A stretch of 64,000 nucleotides of DNA, from positions 62,001-126,000 of the forward strand of contig KN880433.1 in the NCBI GenBank assembly GCA_000934385.1. The letters are read 5' to 3'. The notes beneath the pieces were generated by a model. It saw nothing but the letters and a program-made list of their open reading frames with translations, did not search any database and had not been told where the DNA came from. Position 1 is the first letter of the stretch. Every line of letters begins with the position of its first letter. Source of the DNA: Cylindrobasidium torrendii FP15055 ss-10. Lineage: Eukaryota; Basidiomycota; Agaricomycetes; Agaricales; Physalacriaceae. A program made the translations under genes and the position numbers. Shown here piece after piece: positions 34,805-45,973 of this stretch.

Positions 34805-36007
34805 TTACGTACTAGGATCGCCACTGCGTTTGGGAATACATTACGGGACTACCAGCAAGATCACAAACCTGGGAGAAAGGGTCCCAAGTTCTTGCAATGC
34901 TCATGATCGAGGCATTGTGCTCCTGTCACGAGACCGTTCCCCGGGCCGCCGCGCCCGAGTATGCGATGATATTATTTTTATTGCGATGAAGCCTCAGGCT
35001 CATAGTAGCTCGCTATATCTCAATGGAAGAAAGATATAAAAGAGCTAGAATTAACCCTGGAGCATAAGGATTGGTTCAACTTTTGATATTGATGCAAATC
35101 CTTCATGATCATCGTTGAAACTTGACATGTCCATCTCTGCAAAGTCGGGGTGGTACCGTGTAGAAACTGCGGGGCAGAAAAACAAACATTAAGCAACGAT
35201 GCCTTCAATTCTTGGACGACTAGCTATAGATACACAAGTTGCAGTGGGATTTTTCTTGGATTGTAAGTCATTCCGATAAATATTACGGTTTTTTACCGTT
35301 GCAGGGCGTCACAGGAGGAAAAGAAAATATCTATAGAGAGCTCGAATACTGTAGATATTGCATTACAGAACTTAGCGCGTGTGTCGGCTTGTGTAGGCTG
35401 AATTAGGCGTGACAGATTTGACGGTCCAAATACTGGTCTGAGCATCAAGTGTGCTCTACATAGTACATACAGTATTTTAAAAAATCAAAGCTGATTTGAT
35501 TCCACGTACGTCTTCTAATGGAAATCAACAGAAAATTCCCAGTACTCTTTCCGGAATCCGTATGCGCGGGTTGTAGCGTTCGATAGTTGTACTGGGGAAT
35601 AAGCTACCCCGCGTTGCTAGTGGGACCCAGGTGTACCTGTCACGCAGACCCATTTAGGACGCCCCTGAGTAGTCATTTTCTCCCAAGCCTCTTTAGAGCC
35701 TCTGACAAGCAGAACAATAATGCCTTTATGCAGTATTTCAATCATCAATGTGATTAAACCCTCTTCCACGGCCAATGTGCATTGATTTCTCACTTTCTAC
35801 GGCCTGTTGTACGGCAGAAGCCGAGGACCTTGGGCGATGACTGCCTTTTTGAGGCCGATCTGTGACATCGGAGTTTGAATCCACGTGTCCCAGTCCATAG
35901 CAATTCCGTTCTTGGAATTCGTCTGTTTGACACTCACTACCATCTCGAGCACACATCACCTCACATTGAACGCCAGAAGGGGTGGTGCTACTTCTGCGTT
36001 CTTCCAA
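34805..36007. other. intergenic, AT-rich, nothing recognisable
   Basis: 1.2 kb between Bst1 and the KDM5 start. Frames are short and closed. The KDM5 frame is open upstream to 35885 but has no conserved sequence there. A 5' UTR exon for KDM5 is possible. No RNA gene is seen. Confidence 0.5.
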
Positions 36008-39000
36008 ATGCAGTCTGCATCTACGACGAGCGCGCCAGCCTCGCGGCGCGGAAAATCGGGCTCGACGCCCACTCCGGCGCCACCATCCATAACCGAGGCT
36101 GCTCCCACTGTGCACCCACAAACTTCATTTTATTCGTGCATCAGCATTCCAGTCCAGGGAGCTACGCCTGCTGAGGAGGAAACATCTCAGATTCCGGATG
36201 CCATGGTCGAAGACGCTGATTCGACTCGCGCACCGCGAAAATCCAAGACGGACGCCCTTGCAGCACTGCAAGAAGCGGAAAGCGCCGTGAATAGTGATAG
36301 AGAGGCGTCTGAACCTCCTGATCTCCTTGCTGAACACTACCGCAATGTCGAGCCCATCAGTGTTCCCAAGGAACTCGATCTGAAGACGGTCCGAACCAGC
36401 GCGCCTCGATATTACCAACGACCGAAACATGTTGCCCCGGTATTTGACCTCGAGGAGGTTCCCACATATTACCCGGATGCCGAGCAGTTCAAGGATCCAA
36501 TGGCCTACGTCAATTCTATTGCCGACGAGGCCAAGGCTTACGGCATCTGCAAAGTTGTGCCTCCAGAGGGTTGGGTGATGCCATTTGTGACAGATACAGA
36601 GGTTTGCGGCATATGCAAATACGATACTGCAATCATACCTGGTTCTGACTTTAGACTTAGACGTTCCGCTTTAATGCGCGTCTCCAGCGCTTGAACTCCA
36701 TCGAGGCATCATCAAGGGCAAAGATCAATTTCCTCGAACAGTTGTATCGCTTCCATAAGCAACAGGGAAATCCACGCGTAGTTGTGCCCACGATCAACAG
36801 CAAACCACTTGATCTTTGGTTACTCAAGAAGGAGGTCAATGCCCTTGGTGGGTACGACGCCGTGCGTATAGTGTCTTCCTTTCCAGGTGATACAGCTCAT
36901 GAAGCGTGCACACAGGTTAACCGCGATAAGAAATGGGCAGACCTTGGTCGGCTGCTGGGATTTCGAGGAGTACAAAACCTCACTGGACAGATCAAACAGT
37001 CGTATATCAAAATCATTTTACCGTACGAGATATTCTGCGAACGGAACAGAAGCACCTCGGCTTCTCCGTTCAAGCCTTCGTCTTCCCGTGACACTGGTGG
37101 CCTAACCAGCCCATTGACACCGCCAAGTGCTAAGAACTCCGACGATGAAATGGACGAGGATGGTTTAGGGTCTAGCAGATCTCGCCGAAGGAAACGCTCT
37201 GAAATACCAGGTATGTATGTCATTGCGGCCCTTAGAATCGTCTCAACTCGATTTAGCGACGCCTCTAAAGTCCCCATCTATCGTAACACCCACCGAACTT
37301 CCAGCTGTACTTCACAATCGAGTTCGAACGAAGACCACTAAGGAGGTACGGATGAGAGGCGTTTCTACATATCTTTTTTAACATCATACAGGCCCATTGT
37401 GAAATTTGCTTCAAGGATGACGAAGGCACTCAAATGCTGCTCTGCGACGGCTGCGACTGTGGTGCGTATCGTCAGGATCTTTCCTTTTTTTGACCGTCTC
37501 ATTGTGTTTAGGATATCATATGTTCTGCTTGACACCGCGAGTGAAGAACATACCGAAGGGATCCTGGTACTGTCACGCCTGTTTAACAGGAAGCGGCCGA
37601 GACTACGGCTTCGATGAAGGTGATGAGCATACTCTGCAGAGTTTCCAAGCCCGTGACCGCGAATTCCGACGGTTCTGGTTCGGCACCCATCCCCCCAAGA
37701 CAGACGCGTCTTCCCAGTTTGACCCTGCCGATCCAACCCTCGAGAAGATTGGCCAGCAGGTCATCTCAGAGCAAGACATTGAACGCGAGTTTTGGCGGTT
37801 GGTGGAGAATCCTCATGAGACAGTTGAGGTGGAATACGGCGCGGACGTGCACTCAACAACACACGGGAGGTGCGTGGACGTGCTCTTCATAGAATTGTGC
37901 TCATCTCGATTGTGTAGTGCAATGCCATCAATGGAACTTCATCCGCTTAACAAGTATGCCAAAGACCCGTGGAATTTGAACAACATCCCAATTGTCTCCG
38001 ACTCTCTTCTCCGATTTATCAAGTCGGATATATCTGGCATGACAGTTCCATGGACGTATGTAGGGATGACCTTTTCAACGTTCTGCTGGCACAATGAGGT
38101 GCGTTTGAACACTCTCGTTCTGACCTGTCTTAACGTGGCTCCAGGACCATTACACCTATAGCATCAACTACAGTAAGAGAGCTCGCCAGTATCCTAATGT
38201 TAATGCTGAATGTTCAAAGTGCATTGGGGCGAGACCAAGACGTGGTACGGTATACCTGGCGAGGACGCCGACAAGTTTGAAGCAGCGATGAAAAGTGAAG
38301 CTCCGGACCTTTTCGAAGCCCAGCCCGACCTTCTCTTCCAGTTGGTCACTCTCATGAATCCAGAGCATGTTAAGCGCTTTGGGGTGCGGGTCTTCCGATG
38401 CCATCAACGCGCGGGAGAGTTTGTCATCACCTTCCCGAAGTCATATCACTGTGGTTTCAATCATGGCGTTAGTTCGTTGTGCAATTCCCAGGGCGTAGGC
38501 TAACATGTCTTGCAGTTCAACTTCAACGAAGCCGTGAACTTCGCCCTCCCAGACTGGCTGGCTTATGATCGCGAATGCGTCCAGCGTTACAGAGTCCATC
38601 GCAAACTCCCGGTCTTCTCTCATGACGAGCTTCTCATCACCATCACACAACAGTCCCAATCCATCAAGACTGCTATGTGGTGCGTACGAATGTCTATTTC
38701 GAACCAACTCTTAATTACCGTTATCCAGGCTTCATGATAGTTTGAAGGAGATGATGGCACGCGAACGACACAATCGCTTGAAAGCTCGGGAAATCGGGTT
38801 GGTGGAGGTCCTAGAGGAAAAGGACAGGCCTGAAGAGCAGTATCAATGTGCTATCTGCAAAGCATTCTGCTACCTCTCACAGGTCACCAGCATATGCACG
38901 TCGATGGTTGCCTGCGTTGAGCACGCCCATTTGCTCTGTGACAAGCATGAACATCGACCTTCTTACATCCTTCGCAAACGTTTCTCCGACGCTGAGCTTG

Positions 39001-42000
39001 AAGAAATCGAATTCAAGGTGGCGGAGCGTGCCGCGGTCCCGTCTGCATGGCAAGCGAAACTGGGGCGCATCCTCATGGACAGTGCCACGCCTGCGCTTCG
39101 CTCATTGCGTGCCATTCTTGCCGAAGGCGAAAGAATCAGCTTCCCCCTTCCAGAGCTTGGACCTCTTCGCAAGTGCGTCAACAAAGCGAATGAGTGGATC
39201 GAGGAGGCGAACAATTTCCTAGTTCGTAAACAGGGCCGGAAAAGGGCCCGCCGTGGCAAGAGGGGCAATGCGGCGCTCATAAACGACGACGACAAGCCAG
39301 ATCAGTCTCTTAGCGACTTGTACGACCTTTTAAAGAAAGTGGATCCATTAGGGTTCGAATGTCCAGAGATCAGCGCTCTCCAGAGCCTCGCGGCGCAAGC
39401 AGAGGATTACAAGACAAGGGCAAAGGCACTCATCAGTCGCACTGGGCCACAAGACAATGACTACATCGACGAATGTCGTTCACTCATTCTCGACGGGTCC
39501 TCGCTGAACGTACACCTGGACGAGCTTCTTCAGGTGGAAGGAATTGTGGAGAAGGTGACTCTCAACAGAGAATTGGCTGCTGCGCTAGACGATGCGGATA
39601 CCAGCTTGACGCTTGACGAGATTCGGCGTTTCCTCACGCGTTGCCGTTCTTGCCCTCAGCCGGTAGAACCGAAGTATGTGAGGATGCTCGAGCAACGGCA
39701 GCTAGAGGGCAGCACCCTAGAGGACCGCGCAAAGAACATCTTGGCACAGCCCATCAAGACCATCGAGGAACTGAACGCATTCTCCAATCTTGATCCTAAC
39801 ATTCCCATCGACAGCTCGGTCCTTGAAAGACTCAAGCACGCACGCGATAAGGCTAAAGACTTCGAGAAGCAGGCTACAGACTGGCTTCAGCCCCCTGCGG
39901 GAGCCGCCAAGCCGCGTCCCAGTGATGTTATGCGCCTGGTACAGCGCGCAGAAAAGGATTTCAAAATCCTAGCCGTCGAAGACGTCAAGTCTGCAGCGAA
40001 GATTGCTGTCGACCTAGAAGCGCGCTGCAGCACCGTTTTGCAACAGCGTTACCGGCGCTCACCAAACGAGGACTTGTTCGCCACATTGGACCAATGGCGG
40101 ACGTACACGCGAGATCACCTCTCGATGTTCAACCTTGTTGCCTTTGAAAGCCTCGAGTTGCAGCTGATCAAACATAGTGACTGGCTCAAGGAGATCCCGT
40201 GGTACTCCCAGAGCCATCGAGAGGAAACACAGGCCATCTTAAAGGACGTCGAGGAAGTTACTTCTGTCGACAGCGAGGTGCCACCGAAATCTGATTTCAT
40301 CACCTGCATTTGCCCCGACCCTGTCAGCCCACCTCCAGCAGGTCAGCCTTCCGATGCAGTACAGTGTGACTATTGTTATGCCCGCTTCCACGGTGTGTGC
40401 GCAAACAACGGTGGCTCCTGTCCATTCTGCGATCAACAACATTGGACTGGCGTAATCCCGAAGAAACGCAACTGGCACTTCTGCTACCTACCCAATCTCC
40501 TTGACCGCGCGCCTCCTATCACGCGTCACTATTCAGACGAGTATCGCATGCTCAAGGTCATTGTACATAAAGTCGATAAGCTTTCCTCGTCCATTGGGCA
40601 TTTCCTCTCCTTTGTGAACCAGCCCATGAACAGTCGTCCGGACTACATCCACCAAGTCCGCCATTGGATGCGCAAGCTCTACAAGCTGCAGTTCTTGGTA
40701 TCTCCAGATCCAGCTGTCTCCTACGGGCTTGACCTTACCCAAGCTCACCGCAACTTGGCTTCGCGTCCTCACAAGAATCGCAGGGAGAAACGGAGGCGCC
40801 CGAAATTCGTCTTTGGACAGGACGGCGATCAAGACTGGACAGATGGCACGCGCTGTATCTGTCGTGGACGAACGCTCTACTTGCTAAACTATGCCACGGT
40901 GAAGTGTAACCAGTGCAGTAAACTGTATCATGCCGGTTGTGTGTTCTATCCCCACGACAACTCGACCGCTCCCTCCGCCCGGGGCCCATTCATGTGTCCA
41001 CTGTGCTGTCTTCGTACCGGTGTGGCGTATCAGTATGCCGAAGTGCGCGTGAAGCCATTTTGTAAGTTGTTGTTCGTGACGTCTTCTGTTACTATCTAAC
41101 TATTTTCAGTGGATGCTCAAAGTGCGCATCTCGCACCCGAGCTTTACATCGACACCGAAGCGATGCTGAAATCATGCAGTCGAGACCTAGTGTATAGAGC
41201 CATGCGCCCTCCGTATGTTGCTACATTATTCGTCGAGCTCGTCAAGGTGGTTCCAGGGGAAGGTGATGGGTACGAGAGCCCACTGGATGCGGCGCATCGA
41301 CATCACGGGCGACAGCCACTCCCACCACATATGGCTCCTCATCCAGGCAGTATGCATCCCGGCGCCTGGTCCCACTGGGGCGCCGTGCACCATCCGTCAC
41401 AGTCAGTAGCGATCCCACCTCCCGTACGCTACCACCACCCCATTCAGCCTATGCACATGGGGCATCCTCATCCTGGGCATCCTGGGCATCCTGCCGTTAT
41501 TCATCCTCAACATATGGGTCATCCTCAACACATTCATCCCGGGCAGCGCCAGCATATCCATCAACCCCCGCCACGACCACTTCCAGCTGCACCGTCGAAG
41601 GCCATACTACCTACGACTTCGCCATTGTCACTGACAGGAAAACGGAAAGCACCAGAAGAAGATCCTTCACCGTCTACCAAGCGATATGCGGCTGCGCCTC
41701 CCGTGTCGACTCCGCCGGCCGGTATCAGTCGTCCCGTGGCTGCTATCCCGCCTGTTTCTCTGCCTGGCCAAGCACTCGTGGCTAACGAGGTGGCCGGTGC
41801 CACTCCTTCAACCGAGAAACCCACGTCCAGCGCAGTGCAGGCAAGGTCTCCATCGGTGGTCACGATGCCTTCTCCTATGCAGGTTGGCCTACCGGTCGCT
41901 CCGTCTGCCGCCCCCGTTGTCCCGGCGCCAATAGTCCAGTCCACTCGAGACCCTCCTGCTGTCCTCACTTCCCAGATGCCTGCTACGCAACCTTCTCAAC

Positions 42001-42041
42001 CACCTGCCACTAGCACCGGACCACCGCCTGCTCAGAAATAA
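36008..42041 (+). CDS. KDM5/JARID1-type histone H3K4 demethylase
   Basis: About 1,800 residues in a dozen exons, nuclear. It removes methyl groups from H3K4me2/3 using Fe(II) and 2-oxoglutarate. Domains in order: JmjN (VPTYYPDAEQFKDPMAYVN), ARID (LNSIEASSRAKINFLEQLYR, LWLLKKEVNALGGYDA), PHD1 (CEICFKDDEGTQMLLCDGCD, GSWYCHACL), JmjC with metal ligands in FCWHNEDHYTYSINY (His 38090-38092, Glu 38096-38098) and distal FPKSYHCGFNHG. Next are the C5HC2 finger (CAICKAFCYLSQVTSICTSM), the PLU-1 helical region, PHD2 (CICPDPVSPPP, CDYCYARFHGVC) and PHD3 (CICRGRTLYLLNYATVKCNQ). The tail is Pro/His-rich (HPHPGHPGHP). The catalytic residues are intact, so activity is expected. The start is taken at 36008; an in-frame upstream Met exists at 35885. 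Confidence 0.93.
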
Positions 42042-42229
42042 CTGTACTCTTACTTAGGAATGTTATCACGCTGGATTAGGAACCGTACTTTTTCTTTGTT
42101 ACTACTGAACGCTGTGTATTTGTGACGCTATTTCATGCATGTGAATCGAACTTGCCCTGGCTTGGCATGCTTTTGGGAGGCCGTTGTCGTCCCCTCAAGA
42201 GTACGCCCATAGGCAGGACAATACCAGTA

Positions 42230-42260
42230 CCTGGCGGTACGTTCTAACGTACCCTCCAGG
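42230..42260. repeat. two-part hairpin, arms of 5 and 8 bp, 2-nt loop
   Basis: CCTGG-C-GGTACGTT-CT-AACGTACC-CT-CCAGG. The 8-bp inner stem is perfect and the outer 5-bp stem is offset by a small bulge. It lies 190 bp after the KDM5 stop, so it could be part of the 3' end region. Confidence 0.7.
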
Positions 42261-42740
42261 ACTTTACTCTCATCAGCAATGTTGTTCACCAGTATTTCTT
42301 CCCACTTTTTCCCACTTTGGGGAACAGTCTGGCTACTAAGGTGTTTGTTTAGATGTGTCTATTGATTGCTAGAATCGCTGGCCTTTGCATGCCTCCTTCG
42401 ATAGATGCTCGAACGGGTAGTTCGTCAAACCAGAGGCGAATCCTAGAATCCATCTTCGGCACTCACATCCAGTTTGTTAGATGGGTTCGACTCTGCGTTT
42501 CTTCGATGCTCTGTGACTTCAAAGTGGTCAGACTTGCATTCAGTAACAAATGAACAAAATGCGAAAGCGCGGAGAAAGTGGGCGGATTAGTTCAATTCGG
42601 GTATGTATGAGTTATTTGAGCTCCCTCGTCAGTGCCACGACTCACTTTTCGCAGGGCACAGTAACCCTCCCCCTAAATTGAGCCTGTGTACGGTACCGTA
42701 CCCTCGGGGAGCATACTACATGGGTACGACACGAACCAAG

Positions 42741-42745
42741 AAAAA
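42741..42745 (-). terminator. RNA polymerase III terminator of the tRNA
   Basis: A run of five T on the minus strand starts 7 nt after the tRNA 3' end, the usual Pol III stop. Confidence 0.7.
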
Positions 42746-42751
42746 CGGAAA

Positions 42752-42832
42752 ACCCCACGCGGGACTCGAACCCGCAACCTCCAGATCGCTACTATTAGAA
42801 GTCTGACGTCATAGCCATTAGACAAGTGGGGC
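42752..42832 (-). tRNA. tRNA-Arg(UCU) with a 9-nt intron
   Basis: All four arms fold. The acceptor stem GCCCCAC pairs with GTGGGGT, with a G-U first pair. The anticodon stem TCAGA/TCTGG closes a loop with anticodon TCT (plus strand 42797-42799). The T arm is GCGGG TTCGAGT CCCGC, matching the B box. The loop is 9 nt too long. A 9-nt intron (42787-42795) placed one base after the anticodon, the standard eukaryotic site, restores a 7-nt loop and a 72-nt mature body. CCA is not encoded, as expected. It reads AGA codons. Confidence 0.9.
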
Positions 42833-43346
42833 TTGGAGAGATCCGCATTTCATTACTTATCAACTGGCTGTCAGCAATAGTCACGTGCCATTGCACTGTT
42901 TGTATCTTTGCGCGATACAGGCCCTGAAATAACCGCGTCGTTGTGGACTAAGGACTTGTACGACAGCCCAGTCCGAGATTGCTCATATCACTGTATCGAC
43001 TTCCGAAGACAAACAAATGTTCGCTTAAGCATCACAATGCTTTCCATGGGGCACATATCATTGCATCAAGCCTAAAGCTAAAGGCCTCACGCACCATTTC
43101 AAAGGTCGATTCATCGCGTTACTGGAATAGTAGTAATTGCAAAGATTGTAGCTGGACCAGTGCTATTTCTCGACTGAGCGGCTCCTCAGTTGGCAACCCC
43201 GTTCGCAACACCAGACCGATATAAATACAGATACATACAACCGAAAGATAAAGATTATATAAGCGGCGCATCTGTGGCCGAAAGCATGTACAGTATCCAG
43301 GAAAGACTCTTGCGAAGACAGTTGCAGGGAAAGATCAGGTTTACGT
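42833..43346. other. intergenic region upstream of tRNA and downstream of Mdm34
   Basis: No gene is seen. A CACGTG lies at about 42882. The frame 43190-43378 is antisense to the Mdm34 3' end and is rejected. Confidence 0.45.
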
Positions 43347-45413
43347 TTATGGAAGGCCATCTAATCGATTGTAAGTAGGACGTAGACGAACATGAGAGGG
43401 GTGTAATTTAGGTGAGCCATGGGGCACCTCGTCGTGGGAACGGAAGTAACGGTCCATGTCCGACATGTCGAATTCAGAGAGTCCCACAGGAGGTAATGGG
43501 CTAGGTATTGGATCTATAGGAGAGCTTGGCTTGATGGCTGGCGTAGGTTTGGTTGTACCACCAAGCCGTATAGTGCGCTTGCGCCGGGCCTTGACAAGCT
43601 TCTCTGGGCTCGCGCCCCCGTCGAATCGAGGTGGTCCACTACGGACAGTAAAGTGCTGCATTGAGCGCGTGTACGGCGATAGAGTGTGATGCGAATGGCT
43701 AAGAGTTGAAAGGTGCGAAATAGTATTGCTGAGAAGAGTGGGGCGGATGATTATCTTGGGGCTCGAGTCCGAATCCTCGAGTACGGTAGTATAGGTCGGC
43801 GGGGAGGCGCTCCGGAACGACAATGATGCGTCTTGTTCAGAAATGGATGCTTTGTGACTTGATGGATGCCGTCGCGGAATTAAGTTGTCATCAACCGAGG
43901 CCGACGCTGGGACAGTCGGTTTGTCAACGGACGCAGTGGTGATATTTGGAAAGGAGGATGGTCGGCTGATACCCACCCCATGGAGAGGTCGTACTGAAGA
44001 TCGGGGTGACGAGTTTGAATCCGGGAAATACGTGCCGTTGAGGGAGTTGGTCCTGCGCATGCCATTGAGCGCAAATGGAGCAAACGGATGCGGAGATGAG
44101 GGTGTTCGAGGTGGAAAATCGATGGATGAAGCTGCCTCGGCTGGATTGGCTAACAGCGATTGTGAGTGATATATTCGGGGTCGTGTGATGGTCCCGCCGC
44201 CAACGGCAGGAATGGTCTCATATTCAGTCACAGTGGTTTCCCTGCCCTCATTGAGAATACTGCTTGGTGGTGTGGTTTCTGCGCGGCCTGCATCCCAATC
44301 GACCATATCAAATGAGACGGACTCGTCATCATATTCGTTGAGGTCCTCGCTGCCCTCTTCTGTGAGATCGGCCAAGCCACGGGTAGGATGGAAGAGGCTC
44401 CTTAAGCCAGTGAACATGCTCTTGGAAGGCAGCCCTTCTGGTCGTAGACCATAGGTAGGGTCGAAATTCTCCAGGTCGTTATCAGGGTCTGGTGCTGGTG
44501 CTGGTACCGGGGCAGACCGAATGGAGACGGGCGCGCGACGGGTACTGCTGACACGGGAAGGCGTGTAACCGGCTGTATGCGTCCGGTTGAGGGATGATGC
44601 CTGAGTTTTCTCCAGATTCGCGACATTGTGGAATGATAGCGGGTCTGGTTCGCTCTCGACAACATGGGGTTGCGGCGGTCGCGGGATGGAAGGCCGCTTG
44701 CTGAGATACGGTGTCTCCACTTTGGCCTTTATCCACTGTTGGCTGAGTCGGTGAATTATCCCAGGCAAATCCTCGCGGAACATTTGGCGCAGTTGTCCCT
44801 CGATTTCGCGTTGAATGAACTTTTGGATCACTGCAATTGAGTCGAACGTGCTGTTGATGTCTACACTTTGCAGAGGGTCTGTCTTGAACACAAGGGTGAT
44901 GCCTTTTTGCTTTGAAACGACCAGGACCACGATGGAGCGCATCTTGAAGTGGGACAACCGGAGCAGCATTGGGACTACAAGAGGCTGCTTGGCGGCAAGC
45001 ATACCTCTTGTCCCCGTCATGAGGTGAATATCTGGCTGCTTGTGATTCAAGGGATTTGCCTATACTGTTCTGAGTCCAATTTGAGTATCCCGAGAACAGT
45101 ACACACCTGTACTTTCGTCTTCAACACCAGATGTGCATCTCCCGCGTACGACATACGAAAAATTCCTCGAAACTGGTCCATGGTCATTTCTCCAATCTCA
45201 CGTATCTCAAGCTCCGGAGGCTTCCGAGAATGTTAGTGACCGCTTGGTATATAGTGAGCAATATACCTCTGTTCCCATCTCGAGCTCGACGACTTCTATT
45301 TTGTCCGCTATGATTGGGGGCTTGTCCCCTTTGTTGAGGGCAGTGTTGAGCATCTGGATTGCATCGTAGTGAAACTGGTCCGAGAAGCGTGGCCAGTTGA
45401 AGGTGAAAGACAT
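43347..45413 (-). CDS. MDM34: Mdm34, ERMES mitochondrial outer-membrane subunit
   Basis: Three exons and about 650 residues. Mdm34 is the outer-membrane subunit of the ER-mitochondria encounter structure and moves lipids through its SMP domain. The N-terminus [20 protein letters not shown] is diagnostic. The SMP domain continues with [60 protein letters not shown] and [40 protein letters not shown] closes the domain. The rest is a long Ser/Pro-rich, probably disordered tail. Introns join GTE|PPELE (GTATAT donor, GAAG acceptor) and KVQ|ANPL. The ATG is 45413-45411; the stop is complementary to TTA 43347-43349. The tail length is longer than in yeast but normal for basidiomycetes. Confidence 0.92.
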
Positions 45414-45973
45414 GACATGGTGCTGGGCGGTGGCAGTCGCGAGAATTCGAACTTGCATTTTGGAAAGCGCCGATGTGCCGTGCCTAACGTAATTCGGCCG
45501 GCATCACGATGTGTGGCGTCCATCATTATTTAAAGTGGTTGGCAAAGAAGGTATACAGATTACAGTACTGCTCTGGTATGTTACAACTATATACATTAAC
45601 TCTGCGACCTGCTCCATCGCTCCGGGCAGCAAAGTTACGCATCCAACATCAGCTCAAATCCCTACAAGAAAACCAATAATTAATTACCACTGAACGTCCC
45701 CTCTACACGTGGACCACAACATGTTTACGCGCATGTATCTGAGGGTTTCGTTGATTGCATTCTCCGATTTCATTCGCACATACGTACCGTCAGCATCAGA
45801 TAGACTGAATCAATTTGTATTTCGTATGTATATTGCTATTGGCTTGAATATGCACCAAATTGGTTGGTGACTGGTATGCTGGGACCAACCAAGAAGTCCT
45901 GTGGTTATAGTAAGAAGATGCCCATTGCGGGCAGGTTAGTGGCCAAAACTACCCACATCGACTGCAATATGTG
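45414..45973. other. intergenic region between Mdm34 and the Virilizer-like gene
   Basis: 560 bp holding the Mdm34 promoter and the 3' end of the upstream gene. No coding or RNA gene is seen. Confidence 0.5.

Larger units (their letters stand above)
42042..42751. other. intergenic region between KDM5 and tRNA
   Basis: 710 bp without a protein gene. It contains an imperfect 31-bp hairpin at 42230-42260 and a 12-bp palindrome TACGGTACCGTA at 42689-42700. The open frame 42603-42806 runs into the tRNA and is spurious. Confidence 0.5.

Noticed and set aside
35885..36007. Upstream start for KDM5
   Set aside because: The frame is open but the sequence is unlike the family; the Met at 36008 is preferred.
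42603..42806. Open frame overlapping the tRNA
   Set aside because: It runs through the tRNA body; its apparent SRSLLLEV end is tRNA sequence.
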